Shown piece by piece: positions 41,001 through 56,610 of a DNA stretch of 64,000 bases (position 1 is its first letter; each line of letters begins with the position of its first letter). The notes beneath the pieces are model-generated. The model was not told the DNA's origin and did not search any database. It worked only from the letters and a program-made list of their open reading frames with translations. Location: assembly GCA_963971305.1 (NCBI GenBank), contig CAXARO010000252.1, positions 1 through 64,000 of the forward strand, read 5' to 3'. The stretch is from Arcuatula senhousia (Eukaryota > Mollusca > Bivalvia > Mytilida > Mytilidae). A program made the translations under genes and the position numbers.

Positions 41001-44000
41001 TAGTTTATCTTATACCCAAGACTGATGTTTGGCGTTATAAATACTGTTGGTGAGTACTTAGTTTATCTTATACCCAAGACTGATGTTTGGCGTTATAAAT
41101 ACTGTTGGTGAGTACTTAGTTTATCTTATACCCAAGACTGATGTTTGGTCCTATAAATACTGTTGGTGAGTACTTAGTTTATCTTATACCCAAGACTGAT
41201 GTTTGGCGTTATAAATACTGTTGGTGAGTACTTAGTTTATCTTATACCCAAGACTGATGTTTGGTGTTATAAATACTGTTGGTGAGTACTTAGTGTATCT
41301 TATAACCAAGACTGATGTTTGGCGTTATAAATACTGTTGGTGAGTACTTAGTTTATCTTATACTCAAGACTGATGTTTGGTGTTATAAATACTGTTGGTG
41401 AGTACTTAGTTTATCTTATACCCAAGACTGATGTTTGGTGTTATAAATACTGTTGGTGAGTACTTAGTTTATCTTATACCCAAGACTGATGTTTGGCGTT
41501 ATAAATACTGTTGGTGAGTACTTAGTTTATCTTATACCCAAGACTGATGTTTAGCGTTATAAATACTGTTGGTGAGTACTTAGTGTATCTTATAACCAAG
41601 ACTGATGTTTGGTGTTATAAATACTGTTGGTGAGTACTTAGTTTATCTTATACTCAAGACTGATGTTTGGCGTTATAAATACTGTTGGTGAGTACTTAGT
41701 TTATCTTATACCCAAGACTGATGTTTGGCGTTATAAATACTGTTGGTGAGTACTTAGTTTATCTTATACCCAAGACTGATGTTTGGCGTTATAAATACTG
41801 TTGGTGAGTACTTAGTTTATCTTATACCCAAGACTGATGTTTGGTGTTATAAATACTGTTGGTGAGTACTTAGTTTATCTTATACCCAAGACTGATGTTT
41901 GGCGTTATAAATACTGTTGGTGAGTACTTAGTTTATCTTATACCCAAGACTGATGTTTTGCGTTATAAATACTGTTGGTGAGTACTAAGTTTATCTTATA
42001 CCCAAGACTGATGTTTGGCGTTATAAATACTGTTGGTGAGTACTTAGATTATCTTATACCCAAGACTGATATTTGGCGTTATAAATTCTGTTGGTGAGTG
42101 CTTAGTTTATATAATAACCAAGACTGATGTTTGGCCTCATAAATATTGTTGGTGAGTACTTAGTTTATCTGATAACCAGGACTGATGTTTGGCCTTAGAA
42201 ATATTGTTGGTGAGTACTTAGTTTGTCTTTAACCTGGAATGATGTTTGGCGTTATAAATATTGTTGGTGAGTACTAAGTTTCTTTTATACCCAAGAATGA
42301 TGTTTGGCGTTATAAATACTGTTCGAGAGTACTTAGTTTTTATCTTATACCCAAGACTGATGTTTGGCGTTATTAATACTGTTGGTGAGTACTTAGTTTA
42401 TCTTATACCCAAGACTGATGTTTGGCGTTATAAATACTGATGGTGAGTACTTAGTTTATCTTATACCCAAGACTGATGTTTTGTCCTATAAATACTGTTG
42501 GTGAGTACTTAGTTTATCTTATACCCAAGACTGATGTTTGGTGTTATAAATACTGTTGGTGAGTACTTAGTTTATCTTATACCCAAGACTGATGTTTAGC
42601 GTTATAAATACTGTTGGTGAGTACTTAGTTTATCTTATACCCAAGACTGATGTTTGGCGTTATAAATACTGTTGGTGAGTACTTAGTTTATCTTATACTC
42701 AAGACTGATGTTTGGCGTTATAAATACTGTTGGTGAGTACTTAGTTTATCTTATACCCAAGACTGATGTTTGGCGTTATAAATATTGTTGGTGAGTACTT
42801 AGTTTATCTTATACTCAAGACTGATGTTTGGCGTTATAAATACTGTTGGTGAGTACTTAGTGTATCTTATACCCAAGACTGATGTTTGACGTTATAAATA
42901 CTGTTGGTGAGTACTTAGTGTATTTTATACCCAAGACTGATGTTTGGCGTTATAAATACTGTTGGTGAGTACTTAGTTTATCTTATACCCAAGACTGATG
43001 TTTGGCGTTATAAATACTGTTGGTGAGTACTTAGTTAATCTTATACCCAAGACTGATGTTTGGCGTTATAAATACTGTTGGTGAGTACTTAGTTTATCTT
43101 ATACCCAAGACTGATGTTTGGCGTTATAAATACTGTTGGTGAGTACTTAGTTTATCTTATACCCAAGACTGATGTTTGGCGTTATAAATACTGTTGGTGA
43201 GTACTTAGTTTATCTTATACCCAAGACTGATGTTTGGCGTTATAAATACTGTTAGTGAGTACTTAGTCTATCTTATAACCGAGACTGATGTTTGGCCTTA
43301 TAAATATTGTTGGTGAGTACTTAGTTTATCTGATAACCAGGACTGATGTTTGTCCTTAGAAATATTGTTTGTGAGTACTTAGTTTGTCTTTAACCTGGAA
43401 TGATGTTTGGCGTTATAAATATTGTTGGTGAGTACTTAGTTTATCTTATACCCAAGACTGATGTTTGGCGTTATAAATACTGTTGGTGAGTACTTAGTTT
43501 ATCTTATACCCAAGACTGATGTTTGGCGTTATAAATACTGTTGGTGAGTACTTAGTTTATCTTATACCCAAGACTGATGTTTGGCGTTATTAATACTGTT
43601 GGTGAGTACTTAGTTTATCTTATACCCAAGACTGATGTTTGGCGTTATAAACACTGTTGGTGAGTACTTAGTTTATCTTATACTCAAGACTGATGTTTGG
43701 CGTTATAAATACTGTTGGTGAGTACTTAGTTTATCTTATACCCAAGACTGATGTTTGGCGTTATAAATACTGTTGGTGAGTACTTAGTTTATCTTATACC
43801 CAAGACTGATGTTTGGCGTTATAAATACTGTTGGTGAGTACTTAGTTTATCTTATACCCAAGACTGATGTTTGGTGTTATAAATACTGTTGGTGAGTACT
43901 TAGTTTATCTTATACCCAAGACTGATGTTTGGCGTTATAAATACTGTTGGTGAGTACTTAGTTTATCTTATACCCAAGACTGATGTTTGGCGTTATAAAT

Positions 44001-47000
44001 ACTGTTGGTGAGTACTTAGTTTATCTTATACCCAAGACTGATGTTTTGCGTTATAAATACTGTTGGTGAGTACTTAGTTTATCTTATACCCAAGACTGAT
44101 GTTTAGCGTTATAAATACTGTTGGTGAGTACTTAGTTTATCTTATACCCAAGACTGATGTTTGGCGTTATAAATACTGTTGGTGAGTACTTAGTTTATCT
44201 TATACTCAAGACTGATGTTTGGCGTTATAAATACTGTTGGTGAGTACTTAGTTTATCTTATACCCAAGACTGATGTTTGGCGTTATAAATACTGTTGGTG
44301 AGTACTTAGTTTATCTTATACCCAAGACTGATGTTTAGCGTTATAGATACTGTTGGTGAGTACTTAGTGTATCTTATAACCAAGACTGATGTTTGGTGTT
44401 ATAAATACTGTTGGTGAGTACTTAGTTTATCTTATACCCAAGACTGATGTTTGGCGTTATAAATACTGTTGGTGAGTACTTAGTTTATCTTATACTCAAG
44501 ACTGATGTTTGGCGTTATAAATACTGTTGGTGAGTACTTAGTTTATCTTATACCCAAGACTGATGTTTGGCGTTATAAATACTGTTGGTGAGTACTTAGT
44601 TTATCTTATACCCAAGACTGATGTTTGGCGTTATAAATACTGTTGGTGAGTACTTAGTTTATCTTATACCCAAGACTGATGTTTGGCGTTATAAATACTG
44701 TTGGTGAGTACTTATATTATCTTATACCCAAGACTGATGTTTGGCGTTATAAATACTGTTGGTGAGTACTAAGTTTATCTTATACCCAAGACTGATGTTT
44801 GGCGTTATAAATACTGTTGGTGAGTACTTAGTTTATCTTATACCCAAGACTGATGTTTGGCGTTATAAATACTGTTGGTGAGTACTTAGTTTATCTTATA
44901 CCAAAGACTGATGTTTGGCGTTATAAATACTGTTGGTGAGTACTTAGTTTATCTTATACCCAAGACTGATGTTTGGCGTTATAAATACTGTTGGTGAGTA
45001 CTTAGTTTATCTTATACCCAAGACTGATGTTTGGCGTTATAAATACTGTTGGTGAGTACTTAGTTTATCTTATACCCAAGACTGATGTTTTGCGTTATAA
45101 ATACTGTTGGTGAGTACTTAGTTTATCTTATACCCAAGACTGATGTTTGGCGTTATAAATACTGTTGGTGAGTACTTAGTGTATCTTATACCCAAGACTG
45201 ATGTTTGGCGTTATAAATACTGTTGGTGAGTACTTAGTTTGTCTTATACCCAAGACTGATGTTTGGTGTTATAAATACTGTTGGTGAGTACTTAGTTTAT
45301 CTTATACCCAAGACTGATGTTTGGCGTTATAAATACTGTTGGTGAGTACTTAGTTTATCTTATACCCAAGACTGATGTTTGGCGTTATAAATACTGTTGG
45401 TGAGTACTTAGTTTATCTTATACCCAAGACTGATGTTTAGCGTTATAAATACTGTTGGTGAGTACTTAGTTTATCTTATACCCAAGACTGATGTTTGGCG
45501 TTATAAATACTGTTGGTGAGTACTTAGTTTATCTTATACCCAAGACTGATGTTTGGCGTTATAAATACTGTTGGTGAGTACTTAGTTTATCTTATACCCA
45601 AGACTGATGTTTGGCGTTATAAATACTGTTGGTGAGTACTTAGTTTATCTTATACCCAAGACTGATGTTTTGCGTTATAAATACTGTTGGTGAGTACTTA
45701 GTTTATCTTATACCCAAGACTGATGTTTGGCGTTATAAATACTGTTGGTGAGTACTTAGATTATCTTATACCCAAGACTGATGTTTGGCGTTATAAATTC
45801 TGTTGGTGAGTGCTTGGTTTATATAATAACCAAGACTGATGTTTGGCCTCATAAATACTGTTGGTGAGTACTTAGTTTATCTTATACCCAAGACTGATGT
45901 TTTGCGTTATAAATACTGTTGGTGAGTACTTAGTTTATCTTATACCCAAGACTGATGTTTGGCGTTATAAATACTGTTGGTGAGTACTTAGTTTATCTTA
46001 TACCCAAGACTGATGTTTTGCGTTATAAATACTGTTGGTGAGTACTTAGTTTATCTTATACCCAAGACTGATGTTTGGCGTTATAAATACTGTTGGTGAG
46101 TACTTAGTTTATCTTATACCCAAGACTGATGTTTTGCGTTATAAATACTGTTGGTGAGTACTTAGTTTATCTTATACCCAAGACTGATGTTTTGCGTTAT
46201 AAATACTGTTGGTGAGTACTTAGTTTATCTTATACCCAAGACTGATATTTGGCGTTATAAATACTGTTGGTGAGTACTTAGTTTATCTTATAACCAAGAC
46301 TGATGTTTGGCGTTATAAATACTGTTGGTGAGTACTTAGTTTATCTTATACCCAAGACTGATGTTTGGCGTTATAAATACTGTTGGTGAGTACTTAGTTT
46401 ATCTTATACCCAAGACTGATGTTTGGCGTTATAAATACTGTTGGTGAGTACTTAGTTTATCTTATACCCAAGACTGATGTTTAGCGTTATAAATACTGTT
46501 GGTGAGTACTTAGTGTATCTTATAACCAAGACTGATGTTTGGTGTTATAAATACTGTTGGTGAGTACTTAGTTTATCTTATACTCAAGACTGATGTTTGG
46601 CGTTATAAATACTGTATGTGAGTACTTAGTTTATCTTATACCCAAGACTGATGTTTGGCGTTATAAATACTGTTGGTGAGTACTTAGTTTATCTTATACC
46701 CAAGACTGATGTTTGGCGTTATAAATACTGTTAGTGAGTACTTAGTTTATCTTATACCCAAGACTGATGTTTGGCGTTATAAATACTGTTGGTGAGTACT
46801 TAGTGTATCTTATAACCAAGACTGATGTTTGGCGTTATAAATACTGTTGGTGAGTACTTAGTTTATCTTATACCCAAGACTGATGTTTGGCGTTATAAAT
46901 ACTGTTGGTGAGTACTTAGTTTATCTTATACCCAAGACTGATGTTTGGCGTTATAAATACTGTTGGTGAGTACTTAGTTTATCTTATACCCAAGACTGAT

Positions 47001-50000
47001 GTTTTGCGTTATAAATACTGTTGGTGAGTACTTAGTTTATCTTATACCCAAGACTGATGTTTGGCGTTATAAATACTGTTGGTGAGTACTTAGTTTATCT
47101 TATACCCAAGACTGATGTTTGGCGTTATAAATACTGTTGGTGAGTACTTAGTTTATCTTATACCCAAGACTGATGTTTGGCGTTATAAATACTGTTGGTG
47201 AGTACTTAGTTTATCTTATACCCAAGACTGATGTTTGGCGTTATAAATACTGTTGGTGAGTACTTAGTTTATCTTATACCCAAGACTGATGTTTGGTCCT
47301 ATAAATACTGTTGGTGAGTACTTAGTTTATCTTATACCCAAGACTGATGTTTGGCGTTATAAATACTGTTGGTGAGTACTTAGTTTATCTTATACCCAAG
47401 ACTGATGTTTGGTGTTATAAATACTGTTGGTGAGTACTTAGTGTATCTTATAACCAAGACTGATGTTTGGCGTTATAAATACTGTTGGTGAGTACTTAGT
47501 TTATCTTATACTCAAGACTGATGTTTGGTGTTATAAATACTGTTGGTGAGTACTTAGTTTATCTTATACCCAAGACTGATGTTTGGTGTTATAAATACTG
47601 TTGGTGAGTACTTAGTTTATCTTATACCCAAGACTGATGTTTGGCGTTATAAATACTGTTGGTGAGTACTTAGTTTATCTTATACCCAAGACTGATGTTT
47701 AGCGTTATAAATACTGTTGGTGAGTACTTAGTGTATCTTATAACCAAGACTGATGTTTGGTGTTATAAATACTGTTGGTGAGTACTTAGTTTATCTTATA
47801 CTCAAGACTGATGTTTGGCGTTATAAATACTGTTGGTGAGTACTTAGTTTATCTTATACCCAAGACTGATGTTTGGCGTTATAAATACTGTTGGTGAGTA
47901 CTTAGTTTATCTTATACCCAAGACTGATGTTTGGCGTTATAAATACTGTTGGTGAGTACTTAGTTTATCTTATACCCAAGACTGATGTTTGGCGTTATAA
48001 ATACTGTTGGTGAGTACTTAGTTTATCTTATACCCAAGACTGATGTTTTGCGTTATAAATACTGTTGGTGAGTACTTAGTTTATCTTATACCCAAGACTG
48101 ATGTTTGGCGTTATAAATACTGTTGGTGAGTACTTAGATTATCTTATACCCAAGACTGATGTTTGGCGTTATAAATTCTGTTGGTGAGTGCTTAGTTTAT
48201 ATAATAACCAAGACTGATGTTTGGCCTCATAAATATTGTTGGTGAGTACTTAGTTTATCTGATAACCAGGACTGATGTTTGGCCTTAGAAATATTGTTGG
48301 TGAGTACTTAGTTTGTCTTTAACCTGGAATGATGTTTGGCGTTATAAATATTGTTGGTGAGTACTAAGTTTCTTTTATACCCAAGAATGATGTTTGGCGT
48401 TATAAATACTGTTCGAGAGTACTTAGTTTTTATCTTATACCCAAGACTGATGTTTGGCGTTATTAATACTGTTGGTGAGTACTTAGTTTATCTTATACCC
48501 AAGACTGATGTTTGGCGTTATAAATACTGATGGTGAGTACTTAGTTTATCTTATACCCAAGACTGATGTTTTGTCCTATAAATACTGTTGGTGAGTACTT
48601 AGTTTATCTTATACCCAAGACTGATGTTTGGTGTTATAAATACTGTTGGTGAGTACTTAGTTTATCTTATACCCAAGACTGATGTTTAGCGTTATAAATA
48701 CTGTTGGTGAGTACTTAGTTTATCTTATACCCAAGACTGATGTTTGGCGTTATAAATACTGTTGGTGAGTACTTAGTTTATCTTATACTCAAGACTGATG
48801 TTTGGCGTTATAAATACTGTTGGTGAGTACTTAGTTTATCTTATACCCAAGACTGATGTTTGGCGTTATAAATATTGTTGGTGAGTACTTAGTTTATCTT
48901 ATACTCAAGACTGATGTTTGGCGTTATAAATACTGTTGGTGAGTACTTAGTGTATCTTATACCCAAGACTGATGTTTGGCGTTATAAATACTGTTGGTGA
49001 GTACTTAGTGTATCTTATACCCAAGACTGATGTTTGGCGTTATAAATACTGTTGGTGAGTACTTAGTTTATCTTATACACAAGACTGATGTTTGGCGTTA
49101 TAAATACTGTTGGTGAGTACTTAGTTTATCTTATACCCAAGACTGATGTTTGGCGTTATAAATACTGTTGGTGAGTACTTAGTTTATCTTATACCCAAGA
49201 CTGATGTTTGGCGTTATAAATACTGTTGGTGAGTACTTAGTTTATCTTATACCCAAGACTGATGTTTGGCGTTATAAATACTGTTGGTGAGTACTTAGTT
49301 TATCTTATACCCAAGACTGATGTTTGGCGTTATAAATACTGTTAGTGAGTACTTAGTCTATCTTATAACCGAGACTGATGTTTGGCCTTATAAATATTGT
49401 TGGTGAGTACTTAGTTTATCTGATAACCAGGACTGATGTTTGTCCTTAGAAATATTGTTTGTGAGTACTTAGTTTGTCTTTAACCTGGAATGATGTTTGG
49501 CGTTATAAATATTGTTGGTGAGTACTTAGTTTATCTTATACCCAAGACTGATGTTTGGCGTTATAAATACTGTTGGTGAGTACTTAGTTTATCTTATACC
49601 CAAGACTGATGTTTGGCGTTATAAATACTGTTGGTGAGTACTTAGTTTATCTTATACCCAAGACTGATGTTTGGCGTTATAAATACTGTTGGTGAGTACT
49701 TAGTGTATCTTATACCCAAAACTGATGTTTGGCGTTATAAATACTGTTGGTGAGTACTTAGTTTATCTTATACCCAAGACTGATGTTTGGCGTTATAAAT
49801 ACTGTTGGTGAGTACTTAGTTTATCTTATACCCAAGACTGATGTTTGGCGTTATAAATACTGTTGGTGAGTACTTAGTTTATCTTATACCCAAGACTGAT
49901 GTTTGGCGTTATAAATACTGTTGGTGAGTACTTAGTTTATCTTATACCCAAGACTGATGTTTGGCGTTATAAATACTGTTGGTGAGTACTTAGTTTATCT

Positions 50001-52530
50001 TATACCCAAGACTGATGTTTGGCGTTATAAATACTGTTGGTGAGTACTTAGTTTATCTTATACCCAAGACTGATGTTTTGCGTAATAAATACTGTTGGTG
50101 AGTACTTAGTTTATCTTATACCCAAGACTGATGTTTGGCGTTATAAATACTGTTGGTGAGTACTTAGTGTATCTTATACCCAAGACTGATGTTTGGCGTT
50201 ATAAATACTGTTGGTGAGTACTTAGTTTGTCTTATACCCAAGACTGATGTTTGGTGTTATAAATACTGTTGGTGAGTACTTAGTTTATCTTATACCCAAG
50301 ACTGATGTTTGGCGTTATAAATACTGTTGGTGAGTACTTAGTTTATCTTATACCCAAGACTGATGTTTTGCGTTATAAATACTGTTGGTGAGTACTTAGT
50401 TTATCTTATACCCAAGACTGATGTTTAGCGTTATAAATACTGTTGGTGAGTACTTAGTTTATCTTATACCCAAGACTGATGTTTGGCGTTATAAATACTG
50501 TTGGTGAGTACTTAGTTTATCTTATACCCAAGACTGATGTTTTGCGTTATAAATACTGTTGGTGAGTACTTAGTTTATCTTATACCCAAGTCTGATGTTT
50601 GGCGTTATAAATACTGTTGGTGAGTACTTAGTTTATCTTATACCCAAGACTGATGTTTTGCGTTATAAATACTGTTGGTGAGTACTTAGTTTATCTTATA
50701 CCCAAGACTGATGTTTGGCGTTATAAATACTGTTGGTGAGTACTTAGATTATCTTATACCCAAGACTGATGTTTGGCGTTATAAATTCTGTTGGTGAGTG
50801 CTTGGTTTATATAATAACCAAGACTGATGTTTGGCCTCATAAATACTGTTGGTGAGTACTTAGTTTATCTTATACCCAAGACTGATGTTTTGCGTTATAA
50901 ATACTGTTGGTGAGTACTTAGTTTATCTTATACCCAAGACTGATGTTTGGCGTTATAAATACTGTTGGTGAGTACTTAGTTTATCTTATACCCAAGACTG
51001 ATGTTTTGCGTTATAAATACTGTTGGTGAGTACTTAGTTTATCTTATACCCAAGACTGATGTTTGGCGTTATAAATACTGTTGGTGAGTACTTAGTTTAT
51101 CTTATACCCAAGACTGATGTTTTGCGTTATAAATACTGTTGGTGAGTACTTAGATTATCTTATACCCAAGACTGATGTTTGGCGTTATAAATTCTGTTGG
51201 TGAGTGCTTAGTTTATATAATAACCAAGACTGATGTTTGGCCTCATAAATATTGTTGGTGAGTACTTAGTTTATCTGATAACCAGGACTGATGTTTGGCC
51301 TTAGAAATATTGTTGGTGAGTACTTAGTTTGTCTTTAACCTGGAATGATGTTTGGCGTTATAAATATTGTTGGTGAGTACTAAGTTTCTTTTATACCCAA
51401 GAATGATGTTTGGCGTTATAAATACTGTTCGAGAGTACTTAGTTTTTATCTTATACCCAAGACTGATGTTTGGCGTTATTAATACTGTTGGTGAGTACTT
51501 AGTTTATCTTATACCCAAGACTGATGTTTGGCGTTATAAATACTGATGGTGAGTACTTAGTTTATCTTATACCCAAGACTGATGTTTTGTCCTATAAATA
51601 CTGTTGGTGAGTACTTAGTTTATCTTATACCCAAGACTGATGTTTGGTGTTATAAATACTGTTGGTGAGTACTTAGTTTATCTTATACCCAAGACTGATG
51701 TTTAGCGTTATAAATACTGTTGGTGAGTACTTAGTTTATATTATACCCAAGACTGATGTTTGGCGTTATAAATACTGTTGGTGAGTACTTAGTTTATCTT
51801 ATACTCAAGACTGATGTTTGGCGTTATAAATACTGTTGGTGAGTACTTAGTTTATCTTATACCCAAGACTGATGTTTGGCGTTATAAATATTGTTGGTGA
51901 GTACTTAGTTTATCTTATACTCAAGACTGATGTTTGGCGTTATAAATACTGTTGGTGAGTACTTAGTGTATCTTATACCCAAGACTGATGTTTGGCGTTA
52001 TAAATACTGTTGGTGAGTACTTAGTGTATCTTATACCCAAGACTGATGTTTGGCGTTATAAATACTGTTGGTGAGTACTTAGTTTATCTTATACCCAAGA
52101 CTGATGTTTGGCGTTATAAATACTGTTGGTGAGTACTTAGTTTATCTTATACCCAAGACTGATGTTTGGCGTTATAAATACTGTTGGTGAGTACTTAGTT
52201 TATCTTATACCCAAGACTGATGTTTGGCGTTATAAATACTGTTGGTGAGTACTTAGTTTATCTTATACCCAAGACTGATGTTTGGCGTTATAAATACTGT
52301 TGGTGAGTACTTAGTTTATCTTATACCCAAGACTGATGTTTGGCGTTATAAATACTGTTAGTGAGTACTTAGTCTATCTTATAACCGAGACTGATGTTTG
52401 GCCTTATAAATATTGTTGGTGAGTACTTAGTTTATCTGATAACCAGGACTGATGTTTGTCCTTAGAAATATTGTTTGTGAGTACTTAGTTTGTCTTTAAC
52501 CTGGAATGATGTTTGGCGTTATAAATATTG
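38040..52530 (+). repeat. Higher-order block duplications in the array
   Basis: A run of unusual units with TGTTCGAGAGTAC occurs at about 38331, 42323, 48413 and 51429. A second marker, TTATAACCGAGACTGATG, occurs at 39271, 43273, 49363, 52379, and again at 54234, 56611 and 59917. Several spacings are exact multiples of 58 (4002, 6090, 3016, 3306 bases). The blocks between markers are near-identical, showing repeated duplication of multi-kb segments in register. Confidence 0.9.
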
Positions 52531-55500
52531 TTGGTGAGTACTTAGTTTATCTTATACCCAAGACTGATGTTTGGCGTTATAAATACTGTTGGTGAGTACT
52601 TAGTTTATCTTATACCCAAGACTGATGTTTGGCGTTATAAATACTGTTGGTGAGTACTTAGTTTATCTTATACCCAAGACTGATGTTTGGCGTTATAAAT
52701 ACTGTTGGTGAGTACTTAGTTTATCTTATACCCAAGACTGATGTTTGGCGTTATAAATACTGTTGGTGAGTACTTAGTTTATCTTATACTCAAGACTGAT
52801 GTTTGGCGTTATAAATACTGTTGGTGAGTACTTAGTTTATCTTATACCCAAGACTGATGTTTGGCGTTATAAATACTGTTGGTGAGTACTTAGTTTATCT
52901 TATACCCAAAACTGATGTTTGGCGTTATAAATACTGTTGGTGAGTACTTAGTTTATCTTATACCCAAGACTGATGTTTGGTGTTATAAATACTGTTGGTG
53001 AGTACTTAGTTTATCTTATACCCAAGACTGATGTTTGGCGTTATAAATACTGTTGGTGAGTACTTAGTTTATCTTATACTCAAGACTGATGTTTGGCGTT
53101 ATAAATACTGTTGGTGAGTACTTAGTTTATCTTATACCCAAGACTGATGTTTGGCGTTATAAATACTGTTGGTGAGTACTTAGTTTATCTTATAACCAAG
53201 ACTGATGTTTAGCGTTATAAATACTGATGGTGAGTACTTAGTTTATCTTATACCCAAGACTGATGTTTGGCGTTATAAATACTGTTGGTGAGTACTTAGT
53301 TTATCTTATACTCAAGACTGATGTTTGGCGTTATAAATACTGATGGTGAGTACTTAGTTTATCTTATACCCAAGACTGATGTTTAGCGTTATAAATACTG
53401 TTGGTGAGTACTTAGTTTATCTTATACTCAAGACTGATGTTTGGCGTTATAAATACTGTTGGTGAGTACTTAGTTTATCTTATAACCAAGACTGATGTTT
53501 GGCGTTATAAATACTGTTGGTGAGTACTTAGTTTATCTTATACCCAAGACTGATGTTTGGCGTTATAAATACTGTTGGTGAGTACTTAGTTTATCTTATA
53601 CCCAAGACTGATGTTTGGCGTTATAAATACTGTTGGTGAGTACTTAGTTTATCTTATACCCAAGACTGATGTTTGGCGTTATAAATACTGTTGGTGAGTA
53701 CTTAGTTTATCTTATACCCAAGACTGATGTTTGGCGTTATAAATACTGTTGGTGAGTACTTAGTTTATCTTATACCCAAGACTGATGTTTGGCGTTATAA
53801 ATACTGTTGGTGAGTACTTAGTTTATCTTATACCCAAGACTGATGTTTGGCGTTATAAATACTGTTGGTGAGTACTTAGTTTATCTTATACCCAAGACTG
53901 ATGTTTGGCGTTATAAATACTGTTGGTGAGTACTTAGTTTATCTTATACCCAAGACTGATGTTTGGCGTTATAAATACTGTTGGTGAGTACTTAGTTTAT
54001 CTTATACCCAAGACTGATGTTTGGCGTTATAAATACTGTTGGTGAGTACTTAGTTTATCTTATACCCAAGACTGATGTTTGGCGTTATAAATACTGTTGG
54101 TGAGTACTTAGTTTATCTTATACCCAAGACTGATGTTTGGCGTTATAAATACTGTTGGTGAGTACTTAGTTTATCTTATACCCAAGACTGATGTTTGGCG
54201 TTATAAATACTGTTAGTGAGTACTTAGTCTATCTTATAACCGAGACTGATGTTTGGCCTTATAAATATTGTTGGTGAGTACTTAGTTTATCTGATAACCA
54301 GGACTGATGTTTGTCCTTAGAAATATTGTTTGTGAGTACTTAGTTTGTCTTTAACCTGGAATGATGTTTGGCGTTATAAATATTGTTGGTGAGTACTTAG
54401 TTTATCTTATACCCAAGACTGATGTTTGGCGTTATAAATACTGTTGGTGAGTACTTAGTTTATCTTATACCCAAGACTGATGTTTGGCGTTATAAATACT
54501 GTTGGTGAGTACTTAGTTTATCTTATACCCAAGACTGATGTTTGGCGTTATAAATACTGTTGGTGAGTACTTAGTTTATCTTATACCCAAGACTGATGTT
54601 TGGCGTTATAAATACTGTTGGTGAGTACTTAGTTTATCTTATACCCAAGACTGATGTTTGGCGTTATAAATACTGTTGGTGAGTACTTAGTTTATCTTAT
54701 ACCCAAGACTGATGTTTGGCGTTATAAATACTGTTGGTGAGTACTTAGTTTATCTTATACCCAAGACTGATGTTTGGCGTTATAAATACTGTTGGTGAGT
54801 ACTTAGTTTATCTTATACCCAAGACTGATGTTTGGTGTTATAAATACTGTTGGTGAGTACTTAGTTTATCTTATACCCAAGACTGATGTTTGGCGTTATA
54901 AATACTGTTGGTGAGTACTTAGTTTATCTTATACTCAAGACTGATGTTTGGCGTTATAAATACTGTTGGTGAGTACTTAGTTTATCTTATACCCAAGACT
55001 GATGTTTGGCGTTATAAATACTGTTGGTGAGTACTTAGTTTATCTTATACTCAAGACTGATGTTTGGCGTTATAAATACTGTTGGTGAGTACTTAGTTTA
55101 TCTTATACCCAAGACTGATGTTTGGCGTTATAAATACTGTTGGTGAGTACTTAGTTTATCTTATAACCAAGACTGATGTTTAGCGTTATAAATACTGATG
55201 GTGAGTACTTAGTTTATCTTATACCCAAGACTGATGTTTGGCGTTATAAATACTGTTGGTGAGTACTTAGTTTATCTTATACTCAAGACTGATGTTTGGC
55301 GTTATAAATACTGATGGTGAGTACTTAGTTTATCTTATACCCAAGACTGATGTTTAGCGTTATAAATACTGTTGGTGAGTACTTAGTTTATCTTATACTC
55401 AAGACTGATGTTTGGCGTTATAAATACTGTTGGTGAGTACTTAGTTTATCTTATAACCAAGACTGATGTTTGGCGTTATAAATACTGTTGGTGAGTACTT

Positions 55501-56610
55501 AGTTTATCTTATACCCAAGACTGATGTTTGGCGTTATAAATACTGTTGGTGAGTACTTAGTTTATCTTATACCCAAGACTGATGTTTGGCGTTATAAATA
55601 CTGTTGGTGAGTACTTAGTTTATCTTATACCCAAGACTGATGTTTGGCGTTATAAATACTGTTGGTGAGTACTTAGTTTATCTTATACCCAAGACTGATG
55701 TTTGGCGTTATAAATACTGTTGGTGAGTACTTAGTTTATCTTATACCCAAGACTGATGTTTGGCGTTATAAATACTGTTGGTGAGTACTTAGTTTATCTT
55801 ATACCCAAGACTGATGTTTGGCGTTATAAATACTGTTGGTGAGTACTTAGTTTATCTTATAACCAAGACTGATGTTTGGCGTTATAAATACTGTTGGTGA
55901 GTACTTAGTTTATCTTATACCCAAGACTGATGTTTGGCGTTATAAATACTGTTGGTGAGTACTTAGTTTATCTTATACCCAAGACTGATGTTTGGCGTTA
56001 TAAATACTGTTGGTGAGTACTTAGTTTATCTTATACCCAAGACTGATGTTTGGCGTTATAAATACTGTTGGTGAGTACTTAGTTTATCTTATACCCAAGA
56101 CTGATGTTTGGCGTTATAAATACTGTTGGTGAGTACTTAGTTTATCTTATACCCAAGACTGATGTTTGGCGTTATAAATACTGTTGGTGAGTACTTAGTT
56201 TATCTTATACCCAAGACTGATGTTTGGCGTTATAAATACTGTTGGTGAGTACTTAGTTTATCTTATACCCAAGACTGATGTTTGGCGTTATAAATACTGT
56301 TGGTGAGTACTTAGTTTATCTTATACCCAAGACTGATGTTTGGCGTTATAAATACTGTTGGTGAGTACTTAGTTTATCTTATACCCAAGACTGATGTTTG
56401 GCGTTATAAATACTGTTGGTGAGTACTTAGTTTATCTTATACCCAAGACTGATGTTTGGCGTTATAAATACTGTTGGTGAGTACTTAGTTTATCTTATAC
56501 CCAAGACTGATGTTTGGCGTTATAAATACTGTTGGTGAGTACTTAGTTTATCTTATACCCAAGACTGATGTTTGGCGTTATAAATACTGTTAGTGAGTAC
56601 TTAGTCTATC